From the NCBI GenBank assembly GCA_937944485.1, contig CALDYU010000008.1, positions 115,899 through 179,898 on the forward strand: DNA of 64,000 nt, in the 5' to 3' direction. Positions 1-9,379 of the stretch are shown one piece after another. The translations under genes were made by a program, and so were the position numbers. Every line of letters begins with the position of its first letter. Position 1 is the first letter of the stretch. The notes below the pieces were generated by a model. The model did no database searches, was not told where the DNA came from, and worked only from the letters and a program-made list of their open reading frames with translations. The stretch comes from an uncultured Flavobacteriaceae bacterium. Its GTDB lineage: Bacteria; Bacteroidota; Bacteroidia; Flavobacteriales; Flavobacteriaceae.

Positions 1-2610
1 AGCGTTTCTCCCGATGATGATTTCTTTTCTATTGACCTGCCCAATAAGTTATACCCGGTTTTCGAATTTGTAAACACCACTTATATTTCACCTGATTTAG
101 CCAATGGTAGCTATATGATGTTAAATCGTGTGAATACTTTTTCTCATTTAAAACAAGACGACAACTACTCTTTAGATGATATTGATCAATTATTATTTGA
201 AAATATTCCTGGAAAAATCTTAGAGAAAAAACGCATTAAGCGGAATGCCTACGAGGGAATAGATATTAAAAACAAGCTCAAAAACGGAGATCATCAACGC
301 TATCAAATTTACAAAACTCCCTTAGAACTATTAATTTTTAAAATGGGTGGTAAAGGTGATTATGTAAAACAACATTCTGACACTATTTTTAACAGTATTA
401 CTTTCAAATCAGCCGCTAAAAAATTTGAAGTGATTTCCTCAGGTTTTCAAGATTTTGAGGTTAAAATACCTTCGCTTCATAACTTTACCAATCGCTTTCG
501 AAACGGTAGTCGATTAGTACAGGGCTATGATTCTATCTCAAAAGACTACTTTTTTCTTCGTAAAGTTACCTTGAACGATTTCAATTTTATTGAAGAAGAT
601 ACTTTTGAATTGAAACAAATTCAAAAGCGCTTTTTTCAAGATTTAGAACTTAAGACCTTTGAATTTGATACTATCAAAAAAAATGCTTTAATCAGTCGCG
701 TAACGCTGAATACAGCGTCAAACAAGCAGTTGTTTTTAAAAACTACATTTCGACGCGGGGATTATTACTTGCTGGGTATTGTAACCGAGAATGAAGGTCG
801 GGCCAGAGCTTATTTTGATTCTTTTAAATTTCGAAACACAACCTACACGAAGCCCTTCAAAAAAGTACGTGATACAGCTATGTTGTTTTCAACAATAACA
901 ACAATTAAGCCTTCAAAATTTGTAGAAAATAGCCAAAATTATTATTCGGGTGAAAAGAAGCCCAAATCCTATAACGGTTACACTAAAAAGACAAGCTATC
1001 AAAATGCTAACAATGAAGCCATCGACGTAACACTTAACAAATCGCATGATCTACTCATGTTTACGCATATCGATTCGGTTTGGGCGCTTCGTAAGAAAAT
1101 ATATTTAAAAAAAGGTTTTCAAATTCAACACGTCAGCGATAGTATGCTTTCTAAAGATACTCATGTGCTGAATCTTACTTTAATTGACTCTGCAAGTACT
1201 AGAGGTATTCTTGTAAAAAATATTGCCAAGAATGGTTTGATGTACGAGGTAAAAACACAAATTGATACCTTACTTAAACCAAGTCGTTTTGTGACCGAAT
1301 TTTTCAAAAACTTTACTCCTTTTGACACCTTAGTAGGAAAACCCATTTTAATAGATAAAACAGGGCTATTCTTTGAGGCATTGCGAAAAAATGACAGCCT
1401 TGTCACAGATGGTTATCAATATGTAAAATTTAGAACGAAAGATATTGATTCTCTAAAATATTACATTGCTTCGTTCGAATATCCTGAAGACAAAAAAGAC
1501 ATACAGTCATTTCTTATTCAAAAGTTAGCGAAGTTGAATGACCCTGAGGTAAATTCATTCTTCAAGAAGTTCTATTCAAAGTCGTATAACAACTCTGATG
1601 CGCAAACTAAAATATTGACTGCGATCACTAAAAAAAGTGATGCATCATCTGTCGAATTACTACTAGAGCTAATGTCGAAAGATCTTCCCTTGGTGGCCAA
1701 TTCGTTTGAAATTCGAAAAATATTTCAACCTTATATGGATAGTTTAGCACTGGCTAAAAAATTATTTCCTGAAATACTAGACTACAGCACTATTGAAGAA
1801 TACAAAGCCCCGATTTTCACAATGTTGGCGAATTTAAAATCGGAAAAATTAATTAAGCCTAAGCGGTATAAGAAATATCGCAAGCAAATACTTAACGATG
1901 CAAAAATTCAATTGAAACGCGTATTGGGGCAAATGTCTAATAAACACAAAAGACGCAATTTCCGCAATCGTAATGGCGCTAAAAGTAAGGTTCTAGAAAA
2001 TTATGCGATTTTACTGTACCCATTCATTCATGAAAAAGATGTGCGCCAGTTTTTCAACCGTTTATCATTGGTAAAAGATCCTGATATTCAAACAACCTAT
2101 GCGGCATTATTATCAGAAAATGAAGGGCTGTTGCCCTACGGCATGCTCGATTCGCTAGCGGCAGACCTTAATAGTCGCTCTTTATTATTTAACAAACTAG
2201 AACGCATAGACAAATTAGAATTATTTCCTATAAACTATAACAATGAACGTTCTTTAGCTGCGTCACATTTATACGAATATAAAAGCTTTGATGCCAAGAA
2301 TGATTCTTTGATTTTTATAGACGAAAAACCATTACGATATCGTGGTAAATCTTATACTGGGTACTATTTTAAAACTAAAACGACATCCGATTACAATTCC
2401 AATCACAAAATGTATTTAGTAGTTTATGAAAAAAATAAGCCTTTAAAAACCAAAGCTTTTTATAAAAATTCTGGCCTTCGTATTGAAGATACAGAAACAG
2501 ATGAAGAAGCCGTTTCATTCGTTACTGAAGGCTTTTTATTGAAGGACAGGAAGCGCGCCATTGTTTATCGCCCTAGTAAATTTAGAGGATATGGTTATCA
2601 TCGATACTAA
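1..2610 (+). CDS. Large uncharacterised protein, 5' end missing
   Basis: The frame is open from the first base, so the gene starts upstream; 869 residues are visible and the first Met inside the window (base 115) is not the start. I do not recognise the family. The first third is beta-rich with many F/Y/K alternations. The middle (about 470-700) is helical and rich in Leu/Lys, perhaps a solenoid. The C-terminus is basic and aromatic and ends in RGYGYHRY. No membrane segment is seen in the visible part, and the signal peptide, if any, lies outside. It converges with the leftward membrane-protein gene three bases beyond its stop. A secreted or periplasmic location is only a guess. Confidence 0.8.
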   Translation, partial: SVSPDDDFFSIDLPNKLYPVFEFVNTTYISPDLANGSYMMLNRVNTFSHLKQDDNYSLDDIDQLLFENIPGKILEKKRIKRNAYEGIDIKNKLKNGDHQRYQIYKTPLELLIFKMGGKGDYVKQHSDTIFNSITFKSAAKKFEVISSGFQDFEVKIPSLHNFTNRFRNGSRLVQGYDSISKDYFFLRKVTLNDFNFIEEDTFELKQIQKRFFQDLELKTFEFDTIKKNALISRVTLNTASNKQLFLKTTFRRGDYYLLGIVTENEGRARAYFDSFKFRNTTYTKPFKKVRDTAMLFSTITTIKPSKFVENSQNYYSGEKKPKSYNGYTKKTSYQNANNEAIDVTLNKSHDLLMFTHIDSVWALRKKIYLKKGFQIQHVSDSMLSKDTHVLNLTLIDSASTRGILVKNIAKNGLMYEVKTQIDTLLKPSRFVTEFFKNFTPFDTLVGKPILIDKTGLFFEALRKNDSLVTDGYQYVKFRTKDIDSLKYYIASFEYPEDKKDIQSFLIQKLAKLNDPEVNSFFKKFYSKSYNNSDAQTKILTAITKKSDASSVELLLELMSKDLPLVANSFEIRKIFQPYMDSLALAKKLFPEILDYSTIEEYKAPIFTMLANLKSEKLIKPKRYKKYRKQILNDAKIQLKRVLGQMSNKHKRRNFRNRNGAKSKVLENYAILLYPFIHEKDVRQFFNRLSLVKDPDIQTTYAALLSENEGLLPYGMLDSLAADLNSRSLLFNKLERIDKLELFPINYNNERSLAASHLYEYKSFDAKNDSLIFIDEKPLRYRGKSYTGYYFKTKTTSDYNSNHKMYLVVYEKNKPLKTKAFYKNSGLRIEDTETDEEAVSFVTEGFLLKDRKRAIVYRPSKFRGYGYHRY

Positions 2611-2613
2611 ATA

Positions 2614-4290
2614 CTAATTCAAACTATCTTTAAGTGCTTCAACCGCTTTCATAGACATTGAATCAATCGCAATTGTTGATGTAGTATCTATGGCAGGAAG
2701 CAGCGTCATATCGGAATCATTTTTCTTGGGATAAAGTTGGTCATCCGTTAATTTTTCTGAAGCTTTCCACGTTTCCCCTAATTGGTCTAGAATTGTTGTT
2801 GTCCATCTGGAAGGATGCTTGGCATCTATCCATATCACGTCTCGATACTCGGCATCTACCAATGCTAGATCGGGGGTAGCAGCGCCATCAAATTGCTTGC
2901 TATCATCTTTTACGGCTGCGACGGTACCCAAAACAAACATGCGTTTCTTACCTGCAATATGTTTGATAAACGGACGAAATTCTACGGGTTTGTTGACAGA
3001 CCAATCGTATTCTTTTTTCGATTCAATTACCTTTAAAGGCATGGCAGAAACCCCAGCGTAACCTTCTTTTTTAGAAGCATGATCATAGTAGTATAATTTC
3101 TGTATTCCATCAGCAGGAATCATAACACTAAACGCCAAACTGGTGCGTTCATCGCCAATGGGTTCAAGACCAAACCAATGGTAGAGTCCGTCAACGGCTT
3201 CTGTTTTCATCCCTTCGAAATTAAAATCCGTTACATACGGTTGTTGGTTTTGATCTTCTGGTAATTCCGGAATTTTCACTGCAGTCTTCATATTCCAGGG
3301 TAAAGGATCTGTAAATCCCCCTAAGAATTGAAGTGATTGTGCTTGCAATTGTGAAATACGTTCGGCAACCGTATTTTGCCCTTTCAAGTACGGATATTTT
3401 TTGATTTCATCAGGAGCAATGTAGGTTCCTTTACCGATAGTAACCCGTTCGAAATAATCTTTGGCATCGTGCTCTCCCGCATCAACTACCATCACCCCAC
3501 CATAGGTAGGATAGGGAAAGAAAAAGCCTTTCCACTTAATTAAATTCACCACCTGCACCCAATTACCAGCATCATTTTTCATGTAGAATACATCACTAGG
3601 TTCCATCGTGAATAATTGAAAGAAATTGAAGCGCTGTACTACGGCATTATAGGTATTACGGCTGAAAGCTAAAGACTCGCCAATAGAAAAAGTAACGGGC
3701 ACCCTATTTTCATTTGAAAACCTTGGAAAAGGGGACGTACTTTCTACCATAAAAATTTCTTCGGTATTGTCGTTCATACGCTGCCAGGTATATTCTTTGG
3801 CAGGTTGCACGGCCATCGTCCATTGGTTGGTACTATCTACGCGAACCAATTGTGGCAAAGAAACTTCTTGAGTCTCCCCTACAGATTCGTAGGCCATGGT
3901 TACAATATTATTGAAGGGTTGAATGCGCTCGTTTTGAGTTAAAGGAAGTTCATCTAGTTGCTCTAAATTTAAATTGTTGAAGACGTTGTAGGTTTGCATA
4001 TAATTATAGAGATTCAATTTCCATCCGAAGAACCAAAGCGTGGTAAAGAAAGCTACAATTCCCACTAAAATCAAAACCCGTTTTCCTGAACTTGCGGAAC
4101 TTCTAAACTTGGTAAACATAAACCACAAAAAAGCAATTCCTAAAAGGATTATAAAAATATATTTCCGCAGAAATAAGAGTGCTGGTTGATAATCATCTCG
4201 CAGGAAAAACAATAATAAAACTAGAGCGATTACCCCCAGAATAACGACTCGTTTCTGTTTTTTTCCTTTTTTATAATATGATTTTATCAT
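2614..4290 (-). CDS. Membrane-anchored uncharacterised protein
   Basis: 558 residues. The basic N-terminus is followed by three hydrophobic segments (about 17-34, 40-59 and 70-90). A long soluble region of about 460 residues follows, probably outside the cytoplasm, with many aromatic and beta-type stretches and no cysteine pair or catalytic motif I can name. The tail is rich in Ser/Thr/Asp. It is the last gene of the leftward cluster that begins with the coiled-coil gene at 10720, separated from the preceding membrane-protein gene by 100 bases that hold a palindrome. Family not recognised; a membrane-tethered partner of the AAA+ ATPase encoded upstream is an inference from gene order only. 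Confidence 0.75.
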   Translation of the reverse strand: MIKSYYKKGKKQKRVVILGVIALVLLLFFLRDDYQPALLFLRKYIFIILLGIAFLWFMFTKFRSSASSGKRVLILVGIVAFFTTLWFFGWKLNLYNYMQTYNVFNNLNLEQLDELPLTQNERIQPFNNIVTMAYESVGETQEVSLPQLVRVDSTNQWTMAVQPAKEYTWQRMNDNTEEIFMVESTSPFPRFSNENRVPVTFSIGESLAFSRNTYNAVVQRFNFFQLFTMEPSDVFYMKNDAGNWVQVVNLIKWKGFFFPYPTYGGVMVVDAGEHDAKDYFERVTIGKGTYIAPDEIKKYPYLKGQNTVAERISQLQAQSLQFLGGFTDPLPWNMKTAVKIPELPEDQNQQPYVTDFNFEGMKTEAVDGLYHWFGLEPIGDERTSLAFSVMIPADGIQKLYYYDHASKKEGYAGVSAMPLKVIESKKEYDWSVNKPVEFRPFIKHIAGKKRMFVLGTVAAVKDDSKQFDGAATPDLALVDAEYRDVIWIDAKHPSRWTTTILDQLGETWKASEKLTDDQLYPKKNDSDMTLLPAIDTTSTIAIDSMSMKAVEALKDSLN

Positions 4291-4359
4291 CTCTCCGTAT
4301 TAAGTAATGAGTAATAAGTACTCCTAATTCGTAAATTTTCTCAAATTATGACAATTGCT

Positions 4360-4374
4360 TTGTACTAAGTACAA
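4360..4374. repeat. Perfect 15-base palindrome between two cluster genes
   Basis: Arms TTGTACT and AGTACAA are separated by one A. The surrounding 100 bases are AT-rich with several AGTA/TACT runs, suggesting an intergenic palindromic repeat. It has no following T-run on either strand, so it is not a classical terminator; an operator is possible. Confidence 0.5.
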
Positions 4375-4390
4375 TCTACTTAATACTAAA

Positions 4391-4903
4391 CTATTTTATC
4401 ATTCCCTTATCCTTGAATCGGTCTCTTGCCGATTTTTTAGCTTCTGGTTCTGGTTTTTTAGTTGTTTCTTGTTTCGTTTCTTCAACTACCTCTTCAGCTC
4501 CATCCATCAAATCTTCTACAAAATCTTTCCCTTTGTCGAATACTTTTTCTAGGTTTTCTTTACTGGTGCTTTCTTTTGTGAAAATTACAGCTGAAGCAAA
4601 ATAACTTCCAATCAAAGTACCCACTATAGCAGAGGCAAAATACTGAATAAAAAAAACGTTGATTGGAGTAACAGCACTAACAAGACCCGCACCAACAGTA
4701 AATAAAACAGTTATCCATACCAAGCGAAGTAAAAAGGGTTGTTGATGAATGAATCCCTTTCGATTATCAGCTTTCATTTGCAAGTCCTTTGCATGGGTAA
4801 TTTTATTTGCCAACCGATAAAGTGCGTTGTTTTTTGATTCTCTCCAATACCATACAATTCCGAAGAGAATAGCTCCGATAAATACAATGATTTCAAGTGT
4901 CAT
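4391..4903 (-). CDS. Small membrane protein with charged cytoplasmic tail
   Basis: 170 residues. Hydrophobic segments lie at about 2-19, 58-82 and 83-108. The last two are nearly continuous and could form a hairpin in the inner membrane. The loop after the first segment is basic, and the C-terminal 60 residues are a Lys/Glu-rich tail with a predicted helical, coiled-coil-like character (EEVVEETKQETTKK). Family not recognised. It is the fifth gene in the leftward cluster, 75 bases after the preceding gene, and the tail could be a docking site for the cluster's soluble proteins (inference). Confidence 0.75.
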   Translation of the reverse strand: MTLEIIVFIGAILFGIVWYWRESKNNALYRLANKITHAKDLQMKADNRKGFIHQQPFLLRLVWITVLFTVGAGLVSAVTPINVFFIQYFASAIVGTLIGSYFASAVIFTKESTSKENLEKVFDKGKDFVEDLMDGAEEVVEETKQETTKKPEPEAKKSARDRFKDKGMIK

Positions 4904-4978
4904 ACATTTATTTTTTAGACTTTCTTATTTAGAAAAATAGAGAAACTACTATTATAAGTTGTTCAGATTCAAGAAATG

Positions 4979-6229
4979 TTACAGTCCCTGTTTTTTGTTA
5001 TTTTCGAGTATTTCGGCAATTACCCAATCTTGATAATCGGGTTTCCATGCGGTGTATAAGTTATAAAATTGTTCTTTGTCATACCAAAATAGATGTACTG
5101 GGTCTTTAGGCACAATTTTGGAAAGTAACTTCCAAGCTAGCTCTTCCTCTTCTTGTTTTAAAGAAGGGTGCGGTTCATGCAATACCTTTACAAAATGCTC
5201 GTCTACGTACTCCTTCAGTTTGAGATTCTTATCTACAATAAGGCGTTGGTAATACAATTCTACCCCTGAAATTCTTTTTTGAACTTCTTTTGGTAACTTA
5301 TTCAGGTATTTCTTAAACAGAAAATGGCTATCTAAAATCTCACTTAAAGCATGTTCTGTTTTTTTCGTTTCTTCAACAAAAACATGTTTTTTAATACGGT
5401 CATATCTCGGACTACGCATGGCACTTTTAAAGTCCTTTCTAAGTACTAGATTACTGACCAGAGCATCCATAAGCTCATCATGGTCTTTATGAAAGAGCAT
5501 CACCTCATGCGCTGAGTCATTAATAGCGTTTTTGAACATTTTTTTATCTTCAAAAACCAAGATTTTCTTAACAAAATTCTTCAGAACGAAAACCCCTCCA
5601 AAAGCGCGCGTATAAAAAGAACTTACCTTTAATTGAATAGGTTCTAACTTTAACTTACGCCCTCTTAAATCACCGTATTCCTTGGCGGAACTCAGCAAGT
5701 GATTATGTACATCGCGGTCAATGAAATTATTATCGCGATTAAAAAAATTGATAAAAGCCTGCTGTTCCATCTGCTTTTTATCCAAGTCATTTAATAGGGC
5801 AAAAGTGACTTCTATTTTATCATAGCGTAATAAATCAAAGGGTTCAAAAAAGGCGTCTATTTTTTGGTCCAAGTGCAAGACCAAAGCGGAATCTTTGGTA
5901 ATATCACGGATTTCTCTTCCATAAGCAGCAAAAACAGCTTCCATCACATCTCGGTCAAAACTATGTGATGGCATGTGAACGGGTTTGTTTTCTTGCTGTG
6001 GCGAAATAATAATCGCATTTACATTCGCCTCACCTGTATTCAAATAGTAATTGTCCTTTTTCTCAACGGCTACTTCAGGACTCCAGCCCATTCCATCAAT
6101 CGAAAAAGTCTTGAGTTTTGTGGGCGTAACCCCAAGCATCGCCAAACATTCATTATAGCGCTTCGCCAACGAACCTGAAAGGGTTGTCAATGCACCACCA
6201 AATAAACCCGCCGCTCGTAGTTTTTCCAT
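4979..6229 (-). CDS. Uncharacterised protein next to AAA+ ATPase (possibly DUF6638)
   Basis: 416 residues, soluble, no signal peptide. The N-terminus (MEKLRAAGLFGGALTTLSG) looks like a substrate- or partner-binding start rather than an export signal. The C-terminal 130 residues are rich in Lys, Glu and aromatics. The start ATG shares its A with the TAA stop of the AAA+ ATPase gene, a one-base overlap typical of translational coupling, so the two proteins are probably made in step and may form a complex. From memory the sequence resembles a Bacteroidetes-only family (DUF6638), but I cannot verify this. No catalytic motif was found. Confidence 0.75.
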   Translation of the reverse strand: MEKLRAAGLFGGALTTLSGSLAKRYNECLAMLGVTPTKLKTFSIDGMGWSPEVAVEKKDNYYLNTGEANVNAIIISPQQENKPVHMPSHSFDRDVMEAVFAAYGREIRDITKDSALVLHLDQKIDAFFEPFDLLRYDKIEVTFALLNDLDKKQMEQQAFINFFNRDNNFIDRDVHNHLLSSAKEYGDLRGRKLKLEPIQLKVSSFYTRAFGGVFVLKNFVKKILVFEDKKMFKNAINDSAHEVMLFHKDHDELMDALVSNLVLRKDFKSAMRSPRYDRIKKHVFVEETKKTEHALSEILDSHFLFKKYLNKLPKEVQKRISGVELYYQRLIVDKNLKLKEYVDEHFVKVLHEPHPSLKQEEEELAWKLLSKIVPKDPVHLFWYDKEQFYNLYTAWKPDYQDWVIAEILENNKKQGL

Positions 6230-8190
6230 TAGTTACCCTTCTCAAAAATTTTATTTGCTTCTAAGCTCACATTCAAGTCATGAACGCGCTGGTCAACCTT
6301 GCGCTTAAAGTCGGTATCCGCAATGGTAGCTACGTTATCTAGATACCGAACGGTTTCTTGTCTTCGGATATCAGAAAAATCGAGGTCTTTCATGTTTCCT
6401 TTCATCAACTCCTTCAACATTTCAAATTTGGTATCGTAATCTTTTTTAAAATAGATGGCAGGATCATTAAACCAATCTTCAGGGAGGTCAAAATCCGTCA
6501 AACGCAGTGAAACCGCACTCTGAATATTTCGGATATCCCTCGAAGAGAAAAACGGAAATGATTTCTGAATGTTCCTATATAGCTCAGCAAAAAATAGATG
6601 TTCATTGGTCTTGTGTTTGGCTTCAGTTTGTTCATAGATTTCTAACACTTTTGCCTCCGTAGGTTTTTCAGATTGATTTAAAATCTCGCTTAAATTTTTT
6701 GCTAAACCTTGCTCACTTAAGAAGGTATACTTCTCCGGGTTTTTCATGTTTACAAAGTCTGGCATTGTCTTTTCAAACTTCTTCCACCAGATATAATCTT
6801 GGTCAATAAAATCTGGAATCGTACGGGCACCGTCAATTTTGAATCGCCCTTGAACACGAGAAATCACGGCTTTATCGAGCATTTCAGGAAGGTTGGTAAA
6901 CAAGCCTATAGAACTGTTCCCGTAATTAATGGCATAGGCCCCTTCAGTATATCTTAGAAACACCCCTATTACTTCTTTTACCCCTGCAGATACACCTTGT
7001 GCCGTTCGTTCTTGTAGATTATTTTCTGCATCATCAATAGGCGCAAAAATTAATTTATTAGGGTCTTGCAAAGGTTTCATCCATTGTACCATCTTTTCTG
7101 CAGAACCCCCTTGAAAAGTAGATATCAAAGTATCTGGCATAGGGCGAAATAGAAACGGAATATCTAAAGCATCACATTGCTCTTTCAATTTTGTAGCAAT
7201 GGCCGCAATCAACATACTCTTTCCCGTACCAGGAATTCCGTAGCCCATAAAAACTGGCATAAATCCGCCTAGTTCTTGAAAGGGATTCTTCTTGGCTGCA
7301 AAATCATAACTCATCATTCGCTCCGTTAAACGACGCGCAAAATGTTTCGCATCACGGTTCCCTACTATTTCCTCAAAACGGATTTTATTGAACTCCACGC
7401 TTACGGCAGCACCCTCAGAAACGTGCTCCCAGCCCGAAATCACAAACTCACTTTTTTCTAGTTTATACGTTCTATCGGTAATTGTTTCGGTGTGTTCAAA
7501 AGTGCTAAGGCGTTGTTGCAGTTCAGAGATTAATGCTTCAAAGAAAACCACAGTAAAATTAGTTACCTCTTTATCAGAAGTTATTATTTCTGGATGACTC
7601 AGATACTTGTCAAAATAGAAAAGCATACATGAAATTCCCTTTAGCGGTGAAAGCACAGAAAGCTCAGGAATTCCCGCAAACTTATTTTTCATGACACTTA
7701 AATCATCTGAAGCGATGGGCTTCAAATCAAATAGAATACGACAAGCAATTCCGTGTAACATAAAAGCAGTTGCCGTCTGTTGTTTGGAATCGTACTCTCG
7801 GCGTTGTCCAACATCTAAAGTAGATTTTCGTTCATTCAATGTTGATAACCCCGAAGCATCGGAATAACTATCGCGAAGCCAAATACCCATCGTCAACCCT
7901 TCTTGTAAAGCGAACAAAGCACGATTGAGGTGCAACGGAATAGCCACAGAATCAGGAAGCAAACGTTTCTTCAAAGACAAAATCGTTTTTGAAACCGACG
8001 TCACTTCATTAGCTGCATTGCCCGTTGCCTTCGACAAGTATAAAAGAATAGACTCATCTTTTTTACTTTTATTACGGCTTTTCGCTTTTCCGCCCTGTTC
8101 CCACTGAATACCTTTCAGATATGAAGTAGCCTCATCACGAAGTGCATTCAATTCAGAATTTTTTATGGGAAATGTACTGTTATGTTCCAT
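6229..8190 (-). CDS. AAA+ family ATPase
   Basis: 653 residues. The N-terminal 270 residues are helical and unrecognised. An AAA+ module follows with Walker A GIPGTGKSM at about 319-326, a Walker B-like stretch FAPIDDAEN at about 382-390, a candidate sensor-1 Asn in LFTNLP near 433, and candidate arginine-finger residues in SRVQGRF near 445-449. The last 190 residues form a helical lid and tail. AAA+ proteins of this type remodel proteins or complexes using ATP. The gene begins six bases after the preceding gene and overlaps the next by one base, so it is the core of a coupled operon. The substrate is unknown. The Walker B motif (IDDAE rather than hhhhDE) is a little unusual. Confidence 0.9.
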   Translation of the reverse strand: MEHNSTFPIKNSELNALRDEATSYLKGIQWEQGGKAKSRNKSKKDESILLYLSKATGNAANEVTSVSKTILSLKKRLLPDSVAIPLHLNRALFALQEGLTMGIWLRDSYSDASGLSTLNERKSTLDVGQRREYDSKQQTATAFMLHGIACRILFDLKPIASDDLSVMKNKFAGIPELSVLSPLKGISCMLFYFDKYLSHPEIITSDKEVTNFTVVFFEALISELQQRLSTFEHTETITDRTYKLEKSEFVISGWEHVSEGAAVSVEFNKIRFEEIVGNRDAKHFARRLTERMMSYDFAAKKNPFQELGGFMPVFMGYGIPGTGKSMLIAAIATKLKEQCDALDIPFLFRPMPDTLISTFQGGSAEKMVQWMKPLQDPNKLIFAPIDDAENNLQERTAQGVSAGVKEVIGVFLRYTEGAYAINYGNSSIGLFTNLPEMLDKAVISRVQGRFKIDGARTIPDFIDQDYIWWKKFEKTMPDFVNMKNPEKYTFLSEQGLAKNLSEILNQSEKPTEAKVLEIYEQTEAKHKTNEHLFFAELYRNIQKSFPFFSSRDIRNIQSAVSLRLTDFDLPEDWFNDPAIYFKKDYDTKFEMLKELMKGNMKDLDFSDIRRQETVRYLDNVATIADTDFKRKVDQRVHDLNVSLEANKIFEKGN

Positions 8191-8196
8191 ATAATC

Positions 8197-9249
8197 TTAT
8201 TCTAATTTCAAACTCGGAATCTCAATCGGATTCCCCGTTAGTGCATTTATAGTTTCGGGTATGTTGTCATACATTGCTTGCATTACGCGATGCGGACAAA
8301 ACAAATAGTTTTTTGGTTTCGACTTTTCCCAAACCTGTAAAATCTGCTTGTTAAAAAAGTTGCCTTCTTTAAATTCAGAAGTGGAAATTGCTTCATCAAT
8401 ACGCAATGATATCGCATAAGCCGAAAGGTCAAAAGTCTTTTCTACAATCGCTTTTAAAATGACGTGGGTAACCTCAAGTTCATCTTTAGCAAAAACACTG
8501 TGCAACGGACCTAAATCGATTTTCTTAACCCGTTTCGGAAATACATAAGGTAACTTCTTATCAATCGCATAGGCCATCATATCAATGTCCATATCACGAT
8601 CAGCTGTACTTTCTAAAACGGCATAAATATCTCCTTTAACATCGTCTACCTTCTCTTTAAACAAATTAAAATACATAAAGCAAATAAAAGGGCGATTGCT
8701 TGTCACATCGAAAAAAGACCAGCTCACCATATACTCCGTATCTAGACCCATTACGGGTAGAATTTTTCCCTGCACGAATCGCTTATAAATAAATTGTTTT
8801 TCTACGGATGAATAATAAATAACCGATGCTGCTTGATGTAACTTGCGGTCATTAATGGGGCGTTTTTCTTTAAGCAAGGTTTCCAGAAATTCTTCTTTCA
8901 CTTTCGAAACATCAGGAAGCTTGCTGACATGTTCTTGCTTTAACTCTAAGTCATTATACAGGTATCGAAACTCTAAATAATTTGGAAATCCAGATTCAGT
9001 TAAATCAATCCGCATTTTCTCGTCATCATCAAAAAGATATTTAATGCGAAAGGCTTCTAAAGAATAGGTAAGTAACTCACAATATTGTTTTACGAAAGTT
9101 GTTTCAGCATCAGTGCAGATATTTTCTTTTTCAAGACTACTGACCAGCGCGTCGAACGCATGTGCTACAATTTTAAAATAGACTTTGTACTGCTCTTTTG
9201 TTTCTAAGACAGCACTATCTAAAGGTGTAACGATTTGGTTGATTGACAT
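8197..9249 (-). CDS. Uncharacterised protein of the AAA+ cluster
   Basis: 350 residues, soluble, without signal peptide or membrane segment. The N-terminal third is helical and acidic; the centre has a beta-rich part with aromatic runs (VSWSFFDVTSNRPFICFMYFN). No known catalytic or nucleotide-binding motif is visible and I do not recognise the family. It lies six bases upstream of the AAA+ ATPase gene and is almost certainly co-transcribed and possibly co-translated with it. A repeat-bearing 130-base gap separates it from the coiled-coil gene upstream. An adaptor or substrate-recognition role is inference from position. Confidence 0.75.
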   Translation of the reverse strand: MSINQIVTPLDSAVLETKEQYKVYFKIVAHAFDALVSSLEKENICTDAETTFVKQYCELLTYSLEAFRIKYLFDDDEKMRIDLTESGFPNYLEFRYLYNDLELKQEHVSKLPDVSKVKEEFLETLLKEKRPINDRKLHQAASVIYYSSVEKQFIYKRFVQGKILPVMGLDTEYMVSWSFFDVTSNRPFICFMYFNLFKEKVDDVKGDIYAVLESTADRDMDIDMMAYAIDKKLPYVFPKRVKKIDLGPLHSVFAKDELEVTHVILKAIVEKTFDLSAYAISLRIDEAISTSEFKEGNFFNKQILQVWEKSKPKNYLFCPHRVMQAMYDNIPETINALTGNPIEIPSLKLE

Positions 9250-9259
9250 ACTTTAAAAG

Positions 9260-9377
9260 GAGCCCCCTGTAACTCCCCCTTTGGGGGAGAACTTGTATTC
9301 TGCAGGGCATATTTATGAATTAATTCAGGTCTTTATTTAAAATTGAAGCGTATTTTCCCACTTTAGAGGCTGGGGGA
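9260..9377. repeat. CCCCC/GGGGG interspersed palindromic repeat
   Basis: At 9261-9289 the sequence runs AGCCCCCT then a perfect hairpin CTCCCCC-TTT-GGGGGAG (9273-9289). A partial copy in the other orientation (AGGCTGGGGGAAATT) is at about 9366-9379. The same design recurs at 38296-38320 in the sufA-sufB gap. This looks like a REP-type element dispersed between genes. Confidence 0.6.
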
Positions 9378-9379
9378 AA

